Positions 48,934 through 58,077 are shown, counted from the stretch's first letter. The stretch: 64,000 bases of DNA from Streptosporangium violaceochromogenes (GCF_014654615.1 NZ_BNBB01000002.1:62001-126000), one strand, 5' to 3'. Numbers and translations are program-made. The notes: generated by a model from the sequence alone, not told the origin.

Positions 48934-49803
48934 ATGGCTTCGCGGCGCAGCCCCACGGCCCGGCACCGCCGCCTGATGGCCGAGCTGAACCGCCTGCGGG
49001 AGAACAGCGGACTGTCGCGGGTGGAGGTGGCTGAGCGGATCGGCTCCACCGACACCACCCTCTGGAGATACGAGACGGGCCTGTCCCGTCCCAGGCCCTC
49101 CGACGTGTCGGTCCTCACCGAGGTGTACGGCGTGACCGGGGAGGCGCGCGACTCCCTGATCCAGATGGCGCGAGAGGCTCGCCGGCGCGGGTGGTGGCAT
49201 CGCCACCGGCAGGCGCTGAAACCCGGCTTCGACTCCTACATCGGGCTGGAGGCCGAGGCCGCGGTGGTGCGCTCCTACGAGCCGCTGGTCGTCCCCGGCC
49301 TGATGCAGACCGAACCGTACGCCCGCGCCGTCATCGAGGCGACCGCCATGACCGAGGCCGGCTCCGAGGTCGATGAGAAGGTCTCCGTGCGCATCTCGCG
49401 CCAGCGGTTGCTGCACGGCCCCGGTGACCCGATCCAGCTCGTCGCCCTGCTCGACGAGGCAGTACTCCGGCGCCGGATCGGCGGCCACGCCGTGATGCGC
49501 GAGCAGCTGGAGCACCTTGCCGACCTCGGCCGGCTGCCCAACGTGGAGATCCGGGTCATCCCGTTCTCCGCGGGCGCGCACGCGGCCCTGGACGGCAAGT
49601 TCTGCCTGCTCAGCTTCCCCGATCCCGGAGATCCCGATCTGGTCTACCTCGAACAGGCCACGAGCGGGCTCGTGCCGGAGGACCCGGAGGAGGTGCGCCG
49701 ATACACGCTCATGTTCGGGAGCCTGACCGCGCTGGCTCTCGGAGCCGAGGCGTCGGCCGCCTTCATCACCCAGATGGCGAGGAGATACTCCAGCCAGCGA
49801 TGA
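48934..49803 (+). CDS. XRE-family regulator with DUF5753
   Basis: This 289-residue regulator has one XRE HTH at about 18-75 (ELNRLRENSGLSRVEVAERI, then TTLWRYETGLSRP). The DUF5753 domain (about 95-289) follows: ARRRGWWHRHRQAL, YIGLEAEAAVVRSYEPLVVPGLMQTEPYARAV, the DEAVLRRRIGG strand and VYLEQ. The ATG at 48934 has GGAGGTGG upstream. It is followed after 24 bases by the DUF397 gene; such pairs are known to regulate development and antibiotic production in actinomycetes. Confidence 0.93.
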   Translation: MASRRSPTARHRRLMAELNRLRENSGLSRVEVAERIGSTDTTLWRYETGLSRPRPSDVSVLTEVYGVTGEARDSLIQMAREARRRGWWHRHRQALKPGFDSYIGLEAEAAVVRSYEPLVVPGLMQTEPYARAVIEATAMTEAGSEVDEKVSVRISRQRLLHGPGDPIQLVALLDEAVLRRRIGGHAVMREQLEHLADLGRLPNVEIRVIPFSAGAHAALDGKFCLLSFPDPGDPDLVYLEQATSGLVPEDPEEVRRYTLMFGSLTALALGAEASAAFITQMARRYSSQR

Positions 49804-49827
49804 AAAGAGAGAATACGAGGATCATCG

Positions 49828-50058
49828 ATGGATCTGTCCAGCGTCAGATGGCGTAAGAGCAGTCGCAGCACCAACGGAGGCGACTGCGTGGAGGTGGCGG
49901 TCGTACCGGGTGACACGGCCCTGGCCGCCCACAAGGCCGGCGCCGGCTCCCTCTATCTCGTCCGCGACTCCAAGAACCCCGACGGCCCGGCCCTGGCGTT
50001 CACCCAGGGCGAGTGGGAGGCGTTCGTCGGCGGCGTGAAGGACGGCGAGTTCGGCTGA
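49828..50058 (+). CDS. DUF397 domain protein
   Basis: This is a 76-residue protein made of one DUF397 domain: VRWRKSSRSTNGGDCVEVA, then VRDSKNPDGPALAFTQGEWEAFV. It is the regular small partner of XRE/DUF5753 proteins, and probably an antagonist or co-factor of the regulator just upstream. The ATG at 49828 has AGAGAG nearby. It ends 6 bases before a 38-bp perfect palindrome. Confidence 0.93.
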   Translation: MDLSSVRWRKSSRSTNGGDCVEVAVVPGDTALAAHKAGAGSLYLVRDSKNPDGPALAFTQGEWEAFVGGVKDGEFG

Positions 50059-50064
50059 GGCCAC

Positions 50065-50102
50065 CCCGCCGGGGGAGCGGGCCGGCCCGCTCCCCCGGCG
50101 GG
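50065..50102. terminator. 38-bp perfect palindromic terminator
   Basis: The 38 bases are a perfect palindrome (17-bp arms around a CCGG centre) between the convergent ends of the DUF397 gene (50058) and the nucleotide-sugar dehydrogenase (50121). It can fold identically on both strands and so probably terminates both transcripts. Confidence 0.8.
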
Positions 50103-50120
50103 ACCCGCGGGCCGCGGGTC

Positions 50121-51380
50121 TCAGAGCCGCTCGACGCCGGCGCCCCGGCACCGGTTGCGGGTGTCGAAGACGAAGGGCGCCTCCCGCTGGACCGCGTCGT
50201 AGTCGAAGCAGTCGTGGTCGGTCAGGACCACGACCGCGTCCGCGGCGGCCAGCTCCCGCGCCGTGGGCTCGACCATCTCGATCCCCACCGGCAGCAGGAA
50301 GTCGTCCACGTGGGGGTCGGCGGCCCGCACCTCCGCCCCCAGCTTGCACAGGATCTTGGCCACCTCGATGGCCGGCGACTCACGGCAGTCTCCGGCGTTC
50401 TTCTTGTAGGCGAGCCCGAGCAGGAGCACCCTGCTGCCCTTGATCGGCCGGCCTCGCTGGTTCAGCGCGAGGATCAGCCGGTGGACGACGTGCTCGGGCA
50501 TGTGGTCGTTGATGTCGTTGGCCAGCTCCACGAACCGGAAGTTGTGCCCGAGGCTGCGCTTGACCTTCCACGACAGGTACGACGGATCGATCGGCAGGCA
50601 GTGTCCCCCGACGCCGGGGCCAGGTGTGAAGCGCATGTAACCGAACGGCTTGGTGGAGGCGGCGTCGATGGCCTCCCAGGCGTCGATCCCCAGCTGCTGG
50701 GCGAAGATGGACAGCTCGTTGACCAGGGCGATGTTGACGTGCCGGAAGGTGTTCTCAAGAAGTTTGCACAGCTCGGCCACCTGCAGCGACGAGACGGGCA
50801 CGACCTGCCGGACGATCCGCCCGTAGAACTCGCCGATCCTGGCGAGGGACGCCTCGTCGATCCCCGAGACCACCTTGGGGGTGTTCTCCAGCCGCCACCG
50901 CGTGTTTCCCGGGTCGATCCGCTCGGGGCTGTAGCCCAGCATGAAGTCCTCCGGCGTCCGCAGCCCCGACCCCTCCTCCAGCAGGGGGCGGAGATACTCC
51001 TCGGTGGTGCCGGGGTAGGTGGTCGACTCCAGCACGACCGTCGCGCCGCGCCGCAGCAGCGGGGCGATGGAACGGCCGGCCGAGCCGATGTGCCGCAGGT
51101 CGGGGACGCCCTCGCGCAGGGGCGTCGGCACCGTGATCACGCAGATGTCGAACGCCTCGGCGCCGGCGTAGTCGGTGACGGCCAGGTACCGGCCGGAGCG
51201 GTGCGCGGCGGCGAGCACGTCGTCGCCGATGTCCTCGACGTACGACTCGGCGGTGTTGAGGCGTTTGACCCGCCACTCGTCGACGTCGATCCCCACGACG
51301 TCGAACCCTGCCTCGACCGCGCGCATGGCCAGAGGCAGACCCACATACCCCTGGCCGACAACGACCAGCTTCTCTCCCAT
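50121..51380 (-). CDS. Nucleotide-sugar (UDP-ManNAc/UDP-GlcNAc type) dehydrogenase
   Basis: This 419-residue enzyme oxidises a UDP-sugar C6 to the carboxylate in two NAD-dependent steps. The Rossmann motif is VVGQGYVGLPLA. The catalytic Cys261 is in GVGGHCLPIDP, and the general-base region is ELCKLLENTFRHVNIA. C-terminal GLAYKKNAGDCRESPA is typical of the UDP-N-acetyl-D-mannosaminuronate/glucosamine dehydrogenase (WecC/TviB/WbpA) branch rather than of UDP-glucose dehydrogenases. No epimerase gene is adjacent. The ATG at 51380 precedes MGEKLVVV. It probably supplies a uronic acid to the same surface glycan as the rml/wec-like genes 5 kb away. Confidence 0.9.
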   Translation of the reverse strand: MGEKLVVVGQGYVGLPLAMRAVEAGFDVVGIDVDEWRVKRLNTAESYVEDIGDDVLAAAHRSGRYLAVTDYAGAEAFDICVITVPTPLREGVPDLRHIGSAGRSIAPLLRRGATVVLESTTYPGTTEEYLRPLLEEGSGLRTPEDFMLGYSPERIDPGNTRWRLENTPKVVSGIDEASLARIGEFYGRIVRQVVPVSSLQVAELCKLLENTFRHVNIALVNELSIFAQQLGIDAWEAIDAASTKPFGYMRFTPGPGVGGHCLPIDPSYLSWKVKRSLGHNFRFVELANDINDHMPEHVVHRLILALNQRGRPIKGSRVLLLGLAYKKNAGDCRESPAIEVAKILCKLGAEVRAADPHVDDFLLPVGIEMVEPTARELAAADAVVVLTDHDCFDYDAVQREAPFVFDTRNRCRGAGVERL

Positions 51381-52009
51381 GCCGGGACCCCCGTCGCTTC
51401 GAGATGAGATACGAGCCGACTGTAGGAGCCCGGGGTTCTCCCCCCGGAGATCCGGCGGCGATCCGGGCGTGTCGCCCCGGACGGACCGGACGGCGCGGGC
51501 GAACCGCGGAAAAGCGGAGGGACCCGGTCACCACTCCCACGTCACCTCCACAAAAGCCATACAGCTCCTCAAATACCAAAAAACACGCTTTAAATATATA
51601 TTTCATGCCACTAAACGCGAGTCAGACAAAAAGGAAGGGCGACCAATATCCCAAAAAGACCACCTCGGGTGAGCGAAAAACCGGAAATCGGAGAGCCTTT
51701 TGGCGCTCCGGAGTAAGTAAAGGTCGGGCACATTAGCCCGTAAAATCTCTTCCAATATCACCGCAGAGGAGGCCTCTTGATCGAAACCGAATTCCCGTTC
51801 GCCCCCTCGGGTCACGGCCGCCGTATCGCGACGTGACGCCCGCGCGTATGGCGACGTTCATCGCCGTACATCTCCCTTACCCCTTTCGTCGACATCACGA
51901 TGAGCCCGCCGGCGGAACACCCTCCCGCGGAGAGCGCCCAGGCCGCGCCCCGCCCGCCGGACCAGATCCCGATGCAGCGCGAGACCCGCGCAGTAAGGAG
52001 CTGTGTCGC
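51381..52009. other. Long AT-rich intergenic region between dehydrogenase and DUF3494 gene
   Basis: These 629 bases hold no supported gene. An unusually AT-rich core (51545-51640) contains AAATATATATTT and A-runs and is likely to hold promoters for one or both flanking genes. The right part (51770-52009) is GC-rich leader sequence. A ten-base GAGTCAGACA at 51619 also occurs at 48308 upstream of the M14 peptidase. No riboswitch class could be recognised by eye. Confidence 0.45.
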
Positions 52010-54001
52010 ATGTCCGACCTCAACCGCCCCCACCTGAAGGCCCTCGCCGCCGTCCTGCTGGCCATGGGTATCGTCACCACCGTCCCGGGCACGGCGGACG
52101 CCGCGCCGGTGAGCATCGGCACGGCCGCCCCCTTCGGCGTCCTGGGCGGGACCTCGGTGAGCAACACCAACTCCACCACGGTCACCGGAGACCTCGGAGT
52201 GAGCCCCGGCTCGACGGTGACCGGCTTCCCGCCCGGCACGGTGACGGGCACCGTGCACGCCAACGACGCCACCGCCACGCAGGCCAAGAGTGACCTGACC
52301 TCCGCCTACAACGACGTCTCCGGGCGGACCCCCGACGCCACCCTGGCCACGCAGCTGGGCGGGACGACCAGGAACCCCGGCGTCTACAACTCGACCACCG
52401 GGCCGTTCACCATGACCGGCACGCTCACCCTCGACGCCCAGGGCGACCCCGACGCCGTCTTCGTCTTCCAGGCCACCAGCCTGACCACGTCGAACGTCGC
52501 CAACGTCGCCCTGCTGCGCGGAGCCCAGGCCGACAACGTCTTCTGGCAGGTGAGCGGCACGGCGACCCTGGGGACCTCCTCCACCTTCCGGGGAAACGTC
52601 CTGGCACAGGGCGCGGTCACCGTCAGCACCGGCGCGGCCGTCTTCGGGCGTGTCTTCTCCCTGGGCTCGTCGGTCACCACGCAAGGGACCGCGAGCCTGC
52701 CGTTCACCCGCGTCACGGTGCCGAACGACCCGCCGACCACCACCACCCTCGCCTCGTCGTCCAACCCCTCCTGGAAGGGGGCGCCGGTCACCTTCACCGC
52801 CACGGTGGCGGCGAACTCCGGCTCGGTCGTCCCCGCCGGCGAGGTGGTCTTCAAGGACGGTTCGACGGCCCTGGGCTCCGACTTCCTCGACCCCTCGGGC
52901 GAGGCCACGCTCACGATCTCAAGCCTGTCACGGGGACAGCACCCCATCACCGCCGTCTACCTGGGCGGGGACACCTTCAACGGCGAGCAGCTCATCCACT
53001 TCGCCCCCAGCACGTCGTCGGTACTGAACCAGAACGTCTCCGACAGCCTCTGGAGCGCGACGGACACACCGGACACCGCCTCGCACAACGACGGCGACGC
53101 CGTGACCCTCGGCGTGAAGTTCAGGTCCTCGACCGCCGGCACCGTCACCGGCATCCGCTTCTACAAGGGCTCCGGCAACACCGGCACCCACATCGGCGCC
53201 CTCTGGAACAACCTGGGGCAGTCGCTGGGCACCGTCACCTTCACCGGCGAGACCTCCTCCGGCTGGCAACAGGCCACCTTCGCCACCCCCATCCCCATCA
53301 CCGCCAACACCACCTACACCGCCTCCTACTTCGCCCCGTCCGGCAACTACTCGATAACGCGCCCCTACTTCACCTCCGCGCGTACCAACGGCCCCCTCAC
53401 CGCGCTCGCCGACGGCACCGACGGCGGAAACGGCGTCTACACCTACGGCGCCTCCAACACCCTCCCGACAAGCACCTACCAGGCCAGCAACTACTGGGTG
53501 GACGTCGTGTTCGCGCCCTCCGACAGCCTGTGGGACCGCGCCGCGACCCCGGACGTCGCCGCCAACGGTGACACCGACGCCATCACCCTCGGCGTGAAGT
53601 TCAGGTCCTCGACCGCCGGCACCGTCACCGGCATCCGCTTCTACAAGGGCTCCGGCAACACCGGCACCCACATCGGCGCCCTCTGGAACAACCTGGGGCA
53701 GTCGCTGGGCACCGTCACCTTCACCGGCGAGACCTCCTCCGGCTGGCAACAGGCCGACTTCGCCACCCCCATCCCCATCACCGCCAACACCACCTACACC
53801 GCCTCCTACTTCGCCCCGGCGGGCCGTTACTCACTGACCCGCCCCTACTTCACCTCCGCCTACACCAACGGCCCCCTCACCGCGCTCGCCGACGGCGCCG
53901 GCGGCGGAAACGGCGTCTACACCTACGGCGCCTCCAGCACCTTCCCGACAAGCAACTTCCAGGCCAGCAACTACTGGGTGGACGTCGTCTTCTACGACTG
54001 A
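52010..54001 (+). CDS. Secreted DUF3494 (ice-binding-like) protein with Ig and two DUF4082 domains
   Basis: This 663-residue exported protein has a signal peptide (LAAVLLAMGIVTTVPGTADA), then a DUF3494 beta-solenoid domain (about 30-235: FGVLGGTSVSNTNSTTVTGDLG, LDAQGDPDAVFVFQA, NVFWQVSGTATLG). An Ig-like repeat domain (about 240-335, TTTTLASSSNPSWKG, VVFKDGSTALG) and two DUF4082 domains (about 345-500 and 505-663, each ending in a NYWVDVVF motif) follow. DUF3494 covers antifreeze proteins, but many mesophilic members are thought to be adhesins. The two DUF4082 copies share 171 identical bases. There is no sortase motif or anchor. The ATG at 52010 follows TAAGGAG. Confidence 0.9.
   Translation: MSDLNRPHLKALAAVLLAMGIVTTVPGTADAAPVSIGTAAPFGVLGGTSVSNTNSTTVTGDLGVSPGSTVTGFPPGTVTGTVHANDATATQAKSDLTSAYNDVSGRTPDATLATQLGGTTRNPGVYNSTTGPFTMTGTLTLDAQGDPDAVFVFQATSLTTSNVANVALLRGAQADNVFWQVSGTATLGTSSTFRGNVLAQGAVTVSTGAAVFGRVFSLGSSVTTQGTASLPFTRVTVPNDPPTTTTLASSSNPSWKGAPVTFTATVAANSGSVVPAGEVVFKDGSTALGSDFLDPSGEATLTISSLSRGQHPITAVYLGGDTFNGEQLIHFAPSTSSVLNQNVSDSLWSATDTPDTASHNDGDAVTLGVKFRSSTAGTVTGIRFYKGSGNTGTHIGALWNNLGQSLGTVTFTGETSSGWQQATFATPIPITANTTYTASYFAPSGNYSITRPYFTSARTNGPLTALADGTDGGNGVYTYGASNTLPTSTYQASNYWVDVVFAPSDSLWDRAATPDVAANGDTDAITLGVKFRSSTAGTVTGIRFYKGSGNTGTHIGALWNNLGQSLGTVTFTGETSSGWQQADFATPIPITANTTYTASYFAPAGRYSLTRPYFTSAYTNGPLTALADGAGGGNGVYTYGASSTFPTSNFQASNYWVDVVFYD
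53105..53755 (+). repeat. Exact 480-base-period internal duplication (DUF4082)
   Basis: Bases 53105-53275 recur unchanged at 53585-53755 (171 identical bases, offset exactly 480), and most of the following 57 bases also match. The period equals 160 codons, one DUF4082 domain. Synonymous sites are unchanged, so the duplication or a gene-conversion event is recent. Confidence 0.9.
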
Positions 54002-54013
54002 ACCCCGTGAACG

Positions 54014-54053
54014 CCCGGCCCTTCGGAAGGCGGACATCCGCCGGAGGGCCGGG
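54014..54053. terminator. Long hairpin terminator after first DUF3494 gene
   Basis: CCCGGCCCT and AGGGCCGGG form the outer arms and GGCGGA/TCCGCC the inner ones, with small mismatches and a tight loop. It starts 12 bases after the stop codon. Confidence 0.75.
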
Positions 54054-54201
54054 TGAAAGCGGAAGGGCCCGCGGGCGCGCATGTCGGTTCACGGCGCGGC
54101 GGCCGGAGAAACGTAGGGTCGAACACCCGGAGCCGGGAATTCCCCCGCCGCGAACGTCTCCGGCGCCGACCGTGAATCACGAATGAAAAGGCCGTCCTTC
54201 C

Positions 54202-55275
54202 ATGTTTTTCAGCACCAAAAATACTGTTCCACGAAATATCGGGCGCATCCTGCCGAGAGCGTTCGTGTCCGCCGCCCTCACACTGGGACTGGTCACCGCG
54301 GTCCCGGGTCCGGCGAGCGCTCACCGGACCCCGGTGAGCCTCGGCGCCGCCGCGGACTACGCGGTCGTGGCCGGGACCGCCGTCGTCAACACCGGTTTCA
54401 CCCGCGTGGTGGGAGGGCTCGCGGTGAGCCCGGGCAGCGCCCTGACCGGCTTCCCGCCCGGCGTCGTCACCGGTCAGGTCAACCGCGGCAACGCCGCGGC
54501 CGCGACCGTCATGGCCGACGTGGTCACCGCCCGCAACAACGTCGCCGCACGGCCCACCACCGCCACGGTGCCGGTCGAACTGGGCGGCACGACCAAGGCA
54601 CCCGGGGTCTACCAGTCGGCGGGCACGTCCTTCACGGTAACCGGCACCCTCACCCTCGACGCCCAGGGCGACCCCAGAGCGATCTTCGTCTTCAGGGCCG
54701 GCAGCCTCAGCGCCCTGCGTCTCAGCAACGTCAACCTCGTGGGCGGGGCCCGGGAGGACAACGTCTTCTGGCAGGTCGACTCCGCGACGCTGGGCGTCTA
54801 CTCACTCATGCGCGGCAACATCCTGGCACTGAAGTCGATCCTGGTACGGCGGGGCGCGACCCTCTACGGCCGCGCCACGACCGTCAACGAGACGATCACC
54901 GTCTACGGCACCCCCCGCCCGCCGGCCACCCGGCTCGTCCTGCCCAACAACCTGCCGACCACCACGGTCCTCACCTCCTCCCCCAACCCCTCGACGGTGG
55001 GGCAGCAGGTCGTCCTCACCGCCACGGTGACCACGCCCGTCCAGGCGGCGGCCGTCCCCGCCGGCCGGGTGGTCTTCAAGGACGGCCTCACCGTCATCGG
55101 CGTGGCCCGGCACGACGCGAGCGGCCCCGCCGTGCTCAAGACCACGGCCCTGCAGGCCGGAGAGCACCAGCTCACCGCCGTCTACCTCGGCGGACAGGCC
55201 GCCGTCCACGAGGCCTGGGTCGGTTTCGGCCCGAGCGTGTCGCCGGTGCTGGTCCAGACCGTCAACGCCTCCTGA
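54202..55275 (+). CDS. Secreted DUF3494 (ice-binding-like) protein with Ig domain
   Basis: This 357-residue paralogue of the preceding gene has a signal peptide (FVSAALTLGLVTAVPGPASA), a DUF3494 domain (about 45-250: YAVVAGTAVVNTGFTRVVGGLAV, LDAQGDPRAIFVFRAG, EDNVFWQV) and one Ig-like domain (about 255-350, TTTVLTSSPNPSTVG, VVFKDGLTVIG). It lacks DUF4082. The ATG at 54202 is chosen; the signal peptide is long. It shares with its neighbour a surface-exposed role, probably adhesion. It ends 15 bases before a 50-bp perfect palindrome. Confidence 0.9.
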   Translation: MFFSTKNTVPRNIGRILPRAFVSAALTLGLVTAVPGPASAHRTPVSLGAAADYAVVAGTAVVNTGFTRVVGGLAVSPGSALTGFPPGVVTGQVNRGNAAAATVMADVVTARNNVAARPTTATVPVELGGTTKAPGVYQSAGTSFTVTGTLTLDAQGDPRAIFVFRAGSLSALRLSNVNLVGGAREDNVFWQVDSATLGVYSLMRGNILALKSILVRRGATLYGRATTVNETITVYGTPRPPATRLVLPNNLPTTTVLTSSPNPSTVGQQVVLTATVTTPVQAAAVPAGRVVFKDGLTVIGVARHDASGPAVLKTTALQAGEHQLTAVYLGGQAAVHEAWVGFGPSVSPVLVQTVNAS

Positions 55276-55290
55276 CACCCGGCGAGAGAA

Positions 55291-55340
55291 GGCCCGCCGT
55301 CCGGTGCGGTGACCGCGGTCACCGCACCGGACGGCGGGCC
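55291..55340. terminator. 50-bp perfect palindrome between convergent genes
   Basis: Bases 55291-55315 are the exact reverse complement of 55316-55340, a perfect palindrome with no spacer. It lies between the DUF3494 gene end (55275) and the rmlB end (55360) and probably acts as a two-way terminator. Perfect palindromes of this length are substrates for SbcCD, whose genes are also in this window. Confidence 0.85.
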
Positions 55341-55359
55341 CCGCGAAGGCGCGCCGGCG

Positions 55360-56337
55360 TCAGCGCCCCGTGCCCCGCAGCGGGCGCCACCAGTCCTCGT
55401 GCTCGCGGTACCACCGCACGACCCCGGCCAGCCCCTCGTCGAAGTCCACGCTCGGGCGGTAGCCGATCGCCCGGATCCTGCCGCAGTCGAGGGCGTACCG
55501 GCGATCGTGCCCGGGGCGGTCGGGCACGTGCTCGACGGCCTCCCACCCGGCGCCGACGGCGGCGAGCAGCCGCCCGGTCAGCTCGCGGTTGGTGAGCTCG
55601 ACACCGCCGCCGATGTTGTAGACCTCCCCCGGCGCCCCCTTCTCCAGCACGAGCTGGATCCCCCGGCAGTGGTCGTCGACGTGCAGCCACTCGCGGACGT
55701 TGAGGCCGTCGCCGTACAGCGGGACCCTGCCGCCCTCCAGAAGGGTGGTGACGAAGAGCGGGATGAGCTTCTCGGGGTACTGGCGGGGACCGTAGTTGTT
55801 GGAACAGCGGGTCACCCGGACGTCGAGCCCGTGGGTGCGGTGGTAGGCCCGGCAGAGCAGGTCGCCGCCCGCCTTGGAGGCCGAGTAGGGCGAGTTGGGG
55901 TACAGCGGCTCGTCCTCGGTCCAGGCGCCCTCGGCGATCGAGCCGTACACCTCGTCGGTGGAGACCTGCACGACCGTCCGGACCCCGGCCTCCAGGGCCG
56001 CCTGCAGGAGTCTCTGGGTGCCGAGCACGTTCGTCGTCACGAAGTCGCCCGCCCCGCCGATGGACCGGTCGACGTGGGTCTCGGCCGCGAAGTTCACCAC
56101 CACGTCGCAGCCGGGGACGACCTCCGCCAGGAGCCCGGCGTCGGCGATGTCCCCCCTGACGAACGTGTAGCGCGGATGCCCGGCCACGCCGGCGAGGTTG
56201 GCGGGGTTTCCCGCGTAGGTGAGCTTGTCGAGGACGGTGACGCGGGCGTCCTCGTACCCGGCGTACGCGCCGCGCAGGAGGGAGCGCACGTAGCGGGACC
56301 CGATGAACCCGGCGCCGCCGGTGACGAGGACCCTCAT
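55360..56337 (-). CDS. rmlB: dTDP-glucose 4,6-dehydratase
   Basis: This 325-residue extended short-chain dehydrogenase converts dTDP-glucose to dTDP-4-keto-6-deoxyglucose. The NAD loop is GGAGFIGS; the catalytic motif is Tyr151-SAS-Lys155; the Ser/Thr-Asp-Glu motif STDEVYG is the RmlB signature; RCSNNYGPRQYPEKLIP is also typical. The ATG at 56337 overlaps the rmlA stop by 4 bases. Its product feeds the WecE-like aminotransferase encoded 3.5 kb away. Confidence 0.95.
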   Translation of the reverse strand: MRVLVTGGAGFIGSRYVRSLLRGAYAGYEDARVTVLDKLTYAGNPANLAGVAGHPRYTFVRGDIADAGLLAEVVPGCDVVVNFAAETHVDRSIGGAGDFVTTNVLGTQRLLQAALEAGVRTVVQVSTDEVYGSIAEGAWTEDEPLYPNSPYSASKAGGDLLCRAYHRTHGLDVRVTRCSNNYGPRQYPEKLIPLFVTTLLEGGRVPLYGDGLNVREWLHVDDHCRGIQLVLEKGAPGEVYNIGGGVELTNRELTGRLLAAVGAGWEAVEHVPDRPGHDRRYALDCGRIRAIGYRPSVDFDEGLAGVVRWYREHEDWWRPLRGTGR

Positions 56338-57401
56338 GCCCCCACCTGGATCCTGCTGTGGTCGCCCACCATGAGCTCGTGGGTGTTCGGCACGCCGGTC
56401 GCCCGGCTCACCTCGACGTTGCGCCCGATCAGGGAGTGCGAGACGCGCGAGACGCCGCGGACGGAGGAGCCGTCGAGCACCATCGAGTAGTCGATCTCGG
56501 CCCGCTCCACCACGCATCCGGCCCCGATCGAGGTGAAGGGGCCGACGTAGGAGTTTATGATCTTGGTGTCCGCGCCGACCACGATCGGCCCTCGGAGGAT
56601 CGAGTTCTCCACCACCGCGCCCCGCTCGACGACGACGCGCCCGGTGACCTCGCTGAGGCCGTCGACCGTGCCCCGGACGTCGGGCTCGATGAGTTCCAGG
56701 ACGATGCGGTTGCACTCCAGCATGTCCTGCAGGCGTCCGGTGTCCCTCCAGTAGCCGTCGACGAAGTGCGAGTGGACCCGGAAGCCGTTGCCGATGAGCC
56801 AGGTGACGGCGTCGGTGATCTCCAGTTCGCCCCGGGCCGAGGGGGTGATCGCGCGGACCGCCTCGTGGACGGCCGGGGAGAAGATGTAGACGCCGACGAT
56901 GGCGAGGTCGCTGCGCGGGTGCTCCGGTTTCTCCTCCAGCCCCAGGATCTCGCCGCCCGGCCCGAGCTCGGCGACCCCGTAGAACCGCGGCTCGGCGACC
57001 CTGGTGAGCAGGATCTGCGCGTCGTGGCGGGAGCGGCGGAAGGCGTCCACCACCCCGGCGATGCCGCCGATCAGGAAGTTGTCGCCGAGGTACATCACGA
57101 AGGGGTCGTCTCCGAGGAACTCCCGGGCGATCAGGACGCAGTGCGCCAGGCCCAGGGGCTCCTCCTGGGGGATGTAGGTGACCTCAAGGCCGAACCTCGC
57201 CCCGTCGCCGACGGCCCGGCGCACCTCGTCCGCGGTGTCCCCGACGATGATGCCCACGCTCGTGATGCCCGCCTCCCGGATCGCCTCCAGCCCGTAGTAC
57301 AGCACCGGCTTGTTGGCCACGGGGACGAGCTGTTTCGCCGAGGTGTGGGTCAGCGGGCGCAGTCTCGTCCCCCTGCCACCCGCCAGAACGAGTGCCTTCA
57401 C
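56334..57401 (-). CDS. rmlA: Glucose-1-phosphate thymidylyltransferase, long form
   Basis: This 355-residue nucleotidyltransferase makes dTDP-glucose. The N-terminal signature is LAGGRGTRLRPLTHTSAKQLVPV; YIPQEEPLGLAHCV, YLGDNFLIGG and LEEKPEHPRS follow. A C-terminal left-handed beta-helix (about 255-355, VVERGAVVENSILRGPIVVG) makes it the long RmlA/StrD type of actinobacterial secondary-metabolite clusters. The GTG at 57401 is chosen because the family begins MKALVLAGG. It is cotranscribed with rmlB. Confidence 0.93.
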   Translation of the reverse strand: MKALVLAGGRGTRLRPLTHTSAKQLVPVANKPVLYYGLEAIREAGITSVGIIVGDTADEVRRAVGDGARFGLEVTYIPQEEPLGLAHCVLIAREFLGDDPFVMYLGDNFLIGGIAGVVDAFRRSRHDAQILLTRVAEPRFYGVAELGPGGEILGLEEKPEHPRSDLAIVGVYIFSPAVHEAVRAITPSARGELEITDAVTWLIGNGFRVHSHFVDGYWRDTGRLQDMLECNRIVLELIEPDVRGTVDGLSEVTGRVVVERGAVVENSILRGPIVVGADTKIINSYVGPFTSIGAGCVVERAEIDYSMVLDGSSVRGVSRVSHSLIGRNVEVSRATGVPNTHELMVGDHSRIQVGA

Positions 57402-57486
57402 GCCTGTGTGAATCCTTCCGCGAGGAGCGCGTGGCCGAGGCGGCCATCCGCCCTCCGACTTTACGAGCGCCCCCGCCGGCGGCGCC

Positions 57487-57522
57487 TCTCCCGCGCACGC
57501 CTTTACCGAAGGGCGCGGGAGA
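57487..57522. terminator. Hairpin after gtrA
   Basis: Ten-bp arms (57487-57496 and 57513-57522) with a 16-base loop lie just downstream of the gtrA-like stop at 57534 and before rmlA. The gap from rmlA start to gtrA is 132 bases. Confidence 0.5.
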
Positions 57523-57533
57523 CGTTGCCGCCC

Positions 57534-57998
57534 TCACACGTTTTCGCGCTTTCGGAACGTCCACGTCCGGTGGATCAGATAACTCAACGGCGGGCTCATG
57601 GCTATTATCAGCGCCTGCGCCGCCATGACGGGGATTTTGCAGAATTCCACCATCACCGGGAGCCCGCCCAGGGACGCCGCCAGAAAGCCCGCCCCGACCG
57701 CGTAGAAGCGCAGGTAGCCCAGGAGCCAGGGCTCGCCGGAAACGCGGAAGACCACCAGCCTGTACCAGGGGTAGACGATCACCACGGTGATGAGATGGCT
57801 GACCACGACCAGGAAAAGATAGGGGACCCCACCTTTGACGGTCAGCAATCCTAGGCCCAGGAGAGCGTAATAGACGGCGGCCGTCATGGCACCGGCGAGC
57901 AGATATGTGATGCGGTGGCGCCCAAGAGCCGAGATCACTGATCTCCGCCCCGAATGCGAGTCTTCGCCGCGGGCGGTCCGGCTTTCGAGGTCGAGCAT
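57534..57998 (-). CDS. GtrA-family membrane protein
   Basis: This protein of about 154 residues has four transmembrane helices (YLLAGAMTAAVYYALLGLGLL, LFLVVVSHLITVVIVYPWY, YLRFYAVGAGFLAASL, VMAAQALIIAMSPPLSYLIH) and ends HRTWTFRKREN, the typical GtrA C-terminus. GtrA proteins help move undecaprenyl-phosphate-linked sugars across the membrane and commonly pair with a GT2 synthase, as with the divergent gene at 58078. The start is taken as the ATG at 57998, behind GGAG; the frame is open to 58097 but that would overlap the glycosyltransferase start. Confidence 0.85.
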   Translation of the reverse strand: MLDLESRTARGEDSHSGRRSVISALGRHRITYLLAGAMTAAVYYALLGLGLLTVKGGVPYLFLVVVSHLITVVIVYPWYRLVVFRVSGEPWLLGYLRFYAVGAGFLAASLGGLPVMVEFCKIPVMAAQALIIAMSPPLSYLIHRTWTFRKRENV

Positions 57999-58077
57999 TC
58001 TGCGGTCACTCCGGATCACGGTCGGGCGGCGGAATCGACAGGATTGTAATCGGCTCCGGACGATAATCGGGGGATCA

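Noticed and set aside
48308-51628. Shared ten-base GAGTCAGACA at 48308 and 51619
   Set aside because: Only two copies at different distances from genes; it is likely to be chance.
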